Assembly: GCA_020002185.1 (NCBI GenBank)
Contig: CM034536.1
Coordinates: forward strand, 12,298,717 to 12,362,716
Source of the DNA: Paraescarpia echinospica
Taxonomy: Eukaryota > Annelida > Polychaeta > Sabellida > Siboglinidae
Direction of reading: 5' to 3'
Length of the DNA: 64,000 nt
Part shown: in pieces, positions 59,787 to 64,000 of the stretch
Numbering within the stretch: position 1 is the first letter of the stretch
Layout: each line of letters starts with the position of its first letter
The notes under the pieces: generated by a model
What the model saw: only the letters and a program-made list of their open reading frames with translations
What the model was told of the DNA's origin: nothing
Databases searched by the model: none
Translations under genes and position numbers: made by a program

Positions 59787-60350
59787 AATGATTTTCTATA
59801 GAAAACTATAGGATTTTTGCGCGTAGTTTTCTGTAGAAAACTATAGGAAATGTTCTAGTTTTTTTAAAGAATATTCTATAGGATTTTTGGGCATAGTTTT
59901 CTATAGAAAATATCCTATAGTATTTTTTATAGAATATTCTATAGGATTTTTGGGCATAGTTTTCTATAGAAAACTATAGGAAATGTTCTAGTTTTTTTAA
60001 AGAATATTCTATAGGATTTTTGGGCATAGTTTTCTATAGAAAATATCCTATAGTATTTTTTATAGAATATTCTATAGGATTTTTGGGCATAGTTTTCTAT
60101 AGAAAACTATAGGAAATGTTCTAGTTTTTTTAAAGAATATTCTATAGGATTTTTGGGCATAGTTTTCTATAGAAAATATCCTATAGTATTTTTTATAGAA
60201 TATTCTATAGGATTTTTGGGCATAGTTTTCTATAGAAAATATCCTATAGTATTTTTTATAGAATATTCTGTAGGATTTTTGCGCTTTCTATATAATTTTC
60301 TATAGAATATTTCCTATAGGAAATATCTTATAGGCTATATATATCCTACA
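59787..60350. repeat. AT-rich palindromic satellite with alternating A/B units
   Basis: Two related units alternate: A (...ttctatagaaaactatagg, aaatgttctagtttttttaa, about 71 bp) and B (...ttctatagaaaatatcctat, agtattttttatagaat, about 63 bp). Both start GGATTTTTGGGCATAGTT. About eight units. Each contains several TTCTATAGAA-type palindromes. Confidence 0.93.
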
Positions 60351-60883
60351 GAATATATCCTGTAGAAAACATTGTGTATAACATACTCATTAACATTAAC
60401 AGAAGTGCACGTTAATCTTCATATATGTTTAGTATATCATATATTCAAATACATTAATCATACAGGCAATCTACAGTAATATCCAAGCATATTGAGTGAC
60501 TAAATAAAACAAATACAAAATAAAGTATATTGAGCATACGTGTACATAAATGCAAGCAATGTTAATAATGACACAAATCATTTATCAAATCTTGGTGTGT
60601 ACATTATAATACAATAAAATTGACTATTGAGCATGCATGTCAAGACATTAATCCTTAAATACTCGTGTACAGTAATGAGCCATTATCTGAAATAGCAGAC
60701 TACATGTCACAATGACATTCACAACAGGGATAGCAAGAAAAATATTGTGGGAGACATTAAATATATTATTGCTATAGTAAAAATTCTGTATAATTATAAT
60801 TTTGAAATTCTATCAAAATATACATCAATTAACATCCATGTAGGAAACAAGTTAAACATGGTAATACTTGTTTTATTGACATA
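60351..60883. other. AT-rich region without a recognised gene
   Basis: No supported feature. Confidence 0.45.
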
Positions 60884-61162
60884 GGCATTGGAACCTGCCG
60901 GGGGGGGGGGCTTAGTCCCCAATATTTGTGGATTAGGAGCTTAGCTCCCCAACATTTAGGAAGGGGTGTGCATTTTGTGGTGTATGGGGGCTGGAGATAG
61001 AATTAGCCCTCAATATTGGGGAAAGGGTTTTTGTTCGTGCAAATATTGGTTTTGGAGTTCAGGTGTGTTTTTTTCAGCGAGCTTCAAGGGAGTGCAGATC
61101 GAGATGTCTGGAGAACCTCAAGGTGGGGTTTTTTGGAACGCCCCCTCCCCTGTTCCAATGCC
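60884..61162. mobile_element. MITE-like element with GGCATTGGAAC inverted ends
   Basis: Left GGCATTGGAACctgccggggg and right (inverted) GGCATTGGAACaggggagggg, 279 bp apart. The interior has repeated tagtccccaatattt / tagctccccaacattt phrases and a poly-G run. Confidence 0.7.
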
Positions 61163-61929
61163 AGTGACTTGATGTACACTGTACTCAGGTATACTACCAT
61201 GGTATTTTCATACATGGTACAAACACCAAGATTGCCAGTCAGTAAGCGACATCTCATGTCATTGTTGTACACAACATCGTCAAATTATGTTGATAAACAA
61301 CATATATCAATATCAGATTTGCCATTATTTTTGCTATTGGCGGTTTTATAAAAAGAATTATGAAAAGTATCTGAAATACATATTTGTTTATATATATATA
61401 CTTTTTCATTTTATCGTATTTGAATCCTTCAAGGTTATTTGTATTTAAATATGTCAATGTATTTTAGCCATATCTGCTGGTATACTACCAAGGTGTTTTG
61501 AAACAGGTACAACATGGTATTTTGATACAGGTACACCATGGTACTCCATTTGATACTGATAAAGATAGCAAGGAAAACATGTGTGGTAGAAAGAGAAAAC
61601 CGAAATCATTTGGCATGATAATGTCAAGAGGGTAGGGGTGAACAGTTGATAGAGACTCTAAGCAAGATGGGTTGTTTATCAATACTTCTAGAATGTTAGA
61701 TTGGAAACTGTTGTTGGGTCAGTCATTCTGATTGAACATAATTTGCATGGCAGAATGATTTTCTTCCATTACTTGTAACGCGGCGTACCACACTGTATTT
61801 ATACACTCATGCATTATTACCAGTGCATAACAATAGAATATATAGGAAGGGTTTAAGGGCAAAATACAATAAACGTCATGCGGCTCGGGTGACATATTTG
61901 CCTAGGCAAAATTGCAGAATTGAAATATA
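61163..61929. other. Region with short acCATGGTA repeats, no gene
   Basis: ACCATGGTATTTT, TACAACATGGTATTTTGATA and similar phrases recur at 61,196-61,225 and 61,490-61,545. No coding sequence. Confidence 0.5.
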
Positions 61930-62011
61930 CAATAGAACCTGTCTTGAGTGACCGGCACAATTTCAAGAGGAACCCGAGAAAGCAGGTGGTTATCCAAGAC
62001 AGGTTCTACGA
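61930..62011. mobile_element. Very short pogo-like MITE (about 82 bp)
   Basis: CAATAGAACCTGTCTTGAGTGACC and its inverted, slightly diverged copy CGTAGAACCTGTCTTGGATAACC face each other with about 35 bp between. TA precedes the left end. Confidence 0.65.
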
Positions 62012-62683
62012 TAAAAAAAAACATTTTGGGTCTAGATGTCGGTCATTATGATTTTGCATTATTGAGATATTCAATATCGTGTCAATTTTAAGATGATATT
62101 TACACTTTGAGGACGAAACTTATAATTGAGTGTTGATATATTGCGCTTTGCCCTGAAACCTTACAAATGTACCATTTTTATTGTTCAAATAAATTGATTC
62201 TGAGTTATGTACTGCAATATATGTTATAATTATATGTTATCATAATATTCAATAATTCAGAATGCATACACACAAACACTATACCACTTATATTGGTATC
62301 ATTGCTGTCAGATTTGACAAATCTTGCTTTGGACATCTGTGATGACATAAACCTGAAATAAATGGAACAGAACACAATGAAAATACAATATGTGTGGTTT
62401 ATATTATACATCATAAATTAATCAAATGGAGCATTTTGTCAAATACTTATATTCTGGATCTGGCAAATTATTCAGCAAAGTCCTACTACAATGTTGTACT
62501 GTGGTTTTATATCATAATATCCTCATTTACAGGCCCAACAGGTGTCCACTACAGGAGGAATCATTAGCTCATTTACCCCATGCATTGGATATTTTACTTC
62601 CTTTGGCAGACAATAGTTAGAAGGGACCAATGGCCTAGTGTATTTTCCAAGAGAACGAAATTGCCCAAGTTTAAAAAAAAACG
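62012..62683. other. Region without a recognised gene
   Basis: AT-rich, no supported feature. Confidence 0.45.
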
Positions 62684-62756
62684 GTGGCCGATAGTTGGAT
62701 TCGAGTCCAGTCCCCTCGACCGGTGCTTTTACTACTCGGCCACCCGTTCCCATTAT
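62684..62756 (-). mobile_element. tRNA-like head of a SINE or tRNA relic
   Basis: On the minus strand: A-box TGGCCGAGTAG and B box GGACTCGAATCC at tRNA-like spacing, within GGGAACGGGTGGCC...GGCCACCG. The arms do not fold into a standard cloverleaf (the D-arm region carries gtagtaaaagcacc), so a SINE or pseudogene is more likely than a functional tRNA. Confidence 0.6.
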
Positions 62757-64000
62757 CGGCAGTAAGTTCACATCGTTTCGGTTTGAACTTGAAACACACT
62801 CATATCATCGATCACATATTTGCATTCTACTGTCAATTAATTTAGGGTATTTTTTAACAGTCTGTGTTGCATTTTACTTGTTTTTATTAGCTGTCATTCA
62901 CGTAGTCATGGCAGTGCAGTTGGTTACTTGGTAGTGGTACGTAAACCGAAATGAGCGACAATTGAGGCAAATCTACACTATAGTGGGCCGAGGCCACTTT
63001 ACCATCTGGCTAAATGTAAAATAATTGATAAGAAAATAATGCTCGTTGTGTACCTCAAACAATAATTGACATATGCAAACAATATGGGGTGACGGAATGA
63101 CCGATTTGGTATAGAAAACGAGGTAAAATCGTTGCATCGATGCACATTGGAATTGGAGGTTGCGCAAACGGCTGTCTAACTATTTCGTAATATTGTTAAA
63201 GGGACAGTCGCACTTCGTGGCTTTTCGTTTTTATTGCAAAATCGAGTTGTACAATATAAATTATATATATTATAGCGTACTGGCTGCCCAAAGATGTTTT
63301 TTAACGAAGCAGAAATAAACTTTTGGATTGAACCGTTAAATGTTTACAAGAATCAACGCGCTGTCACTCAAATCCCCGAATTGCGAGTTCGGAAAATTCC
63401 GCGGAAGGTCGTGACCCGACGTGGGCCGAGCTTCAGATGTCAATAGTAGGGGAAGTAGGGGCATGTTCGCACACTTAAGGTGAAACACGCCATAGATAGT
63501 GCACTGTGTGTGCCAAGAGGGTGATATTTGGCATTCAAAAAGAGCAATCATATTAGTTTGTTGTTGTTTGTTAAGAGGCCACATTTCCCATCAGATATTT
63601 AAATATTTTGGACGTGCCCCAAGGTACGGGGCAAAGCCGCACACTGTGTGCGGTTATGCCTCATGTATGGCGTAGCAACAGAGTCTCCCAGAGCAGACTG
63701 TGAACTGCATATATGTGTACGAGTATATTATTATAATAATGTGTATTGGTAGGTGTAGGCTAGGGTCACGTACAATACTTATTAGAACTGACAAGAAACA
63801 CCAGAAAAATACAAATCAACATTTTTCATTAGAAAAATGAAGAAAGTACAGTAATAAATAGGCCTTGAAACATAGTCCTCGTTTAAAAAAAACCTAGTTT
63901 CGGGAAGATTGATTAACAGTTATTTGGAAACGTGCTCCTAAAGCAGCATGCTCTCGTAACAATCAAAGCAAAATTCGAAATGCAGCTTGTCAGACGGCTC
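62757..64000. other. Region without a recognised gene
   Basis: AT-rich sequence to the right edge. No exon, RNA gene or repeat identified. Confidence 0.45.

Overview
The window is animal nuclear DNA, most likely from a marine invertebrate. It has long introns with GT..AG splice sites, several clades of non-LTR retrotransposon, tRNA-derived SINEs, MITEs, and abundant (TG)n, (TA)n and minisatellite DNA. There are no bacterial-style operons. I cannot assign a phylum from sequence alone.

The left edge (1 to about 3.4 kb) is a compact, virus-like or mobile-element-like gene cluster. On the minus strand are a truncated acidic ORF running off the edge, a protein with an RPA70-C-type zinc-ribbon/OB fold, and a NADAR (YbiA-like) protein. 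On the plus strand is a small four-exon acidic protein gene. A composite upstream element (an E-box CACGTG plus a TGATGTCA-like motif and CCCTGGGT) occurs three times: once ahead of the RPA-like gene and twice in tandem between the NADAR gene and the spliced gene. A decayed Ty3/gypsy integrase C-terminus and LTR-like direct repeats follow (3.7 to 10.6 kb). A near-intact non-LTR reverse transcriptase ORF (7.0 to 8.8 kb, minus) lies between those repeats. From 10.6 to 16.1 kb there is a CR1-like 5' fragment, duplicated blocks and MITEs, but no host gene.

The centre (16,207 to 44,739, minus strand) is one host gene of 20 coding exons. The splice phases agree at every junction and predict a 1,101-residue DEG/ENaC (amiloride-sensitive, acid-sensing type) sodium channel. 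It has the N-terminal His-Gly motif, TM1, the FPAVTVCN segment, the cysteine-rich palm and thumb segments, and a TM2 with the GAS selectivity filter. Two features are extraordinary. An LDL-receptor class A domain and a separate domain of about 85 residues, with a furin-type RRKR site between them, are inserted in the finger region. A helix-rich insert of about 510 residues, spread over eight exons, sits between the last conserved cysteine motif and the pre-TM2 strand, where ASICs have the short knuckle. The introns carry a CR1 fragment, an L2-type fragment, SINEs and large satellites. One of these is a 43-bp minisatellite that is an expansion of the end of exon 2 including its splice donor.

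The right third (45 to 64 kb) is mostly repeats. It holds a truncated second copy of the non-LTR element seen at 7 kb (46.3 to 47.1 kb), then a nearly full-length but inactivated CR1-like element (about 47.3 to 52.1 kb; ORF1 with an SGNH esterase, ORF2 with endonuclease and reverse transcriptase). A possible minus-strand exon cluster of a cysteine-containing secreted protein with a VWD-like fragment follows (53.1 to 54.3 kb). The rest is SINEs, a perfect 12 x 25-bp array, a MITE rich in AACCCGGGTT, an AT-rich palindromic satellite (59.8 to 60.35 kb), and further small inverted-repeat elements.
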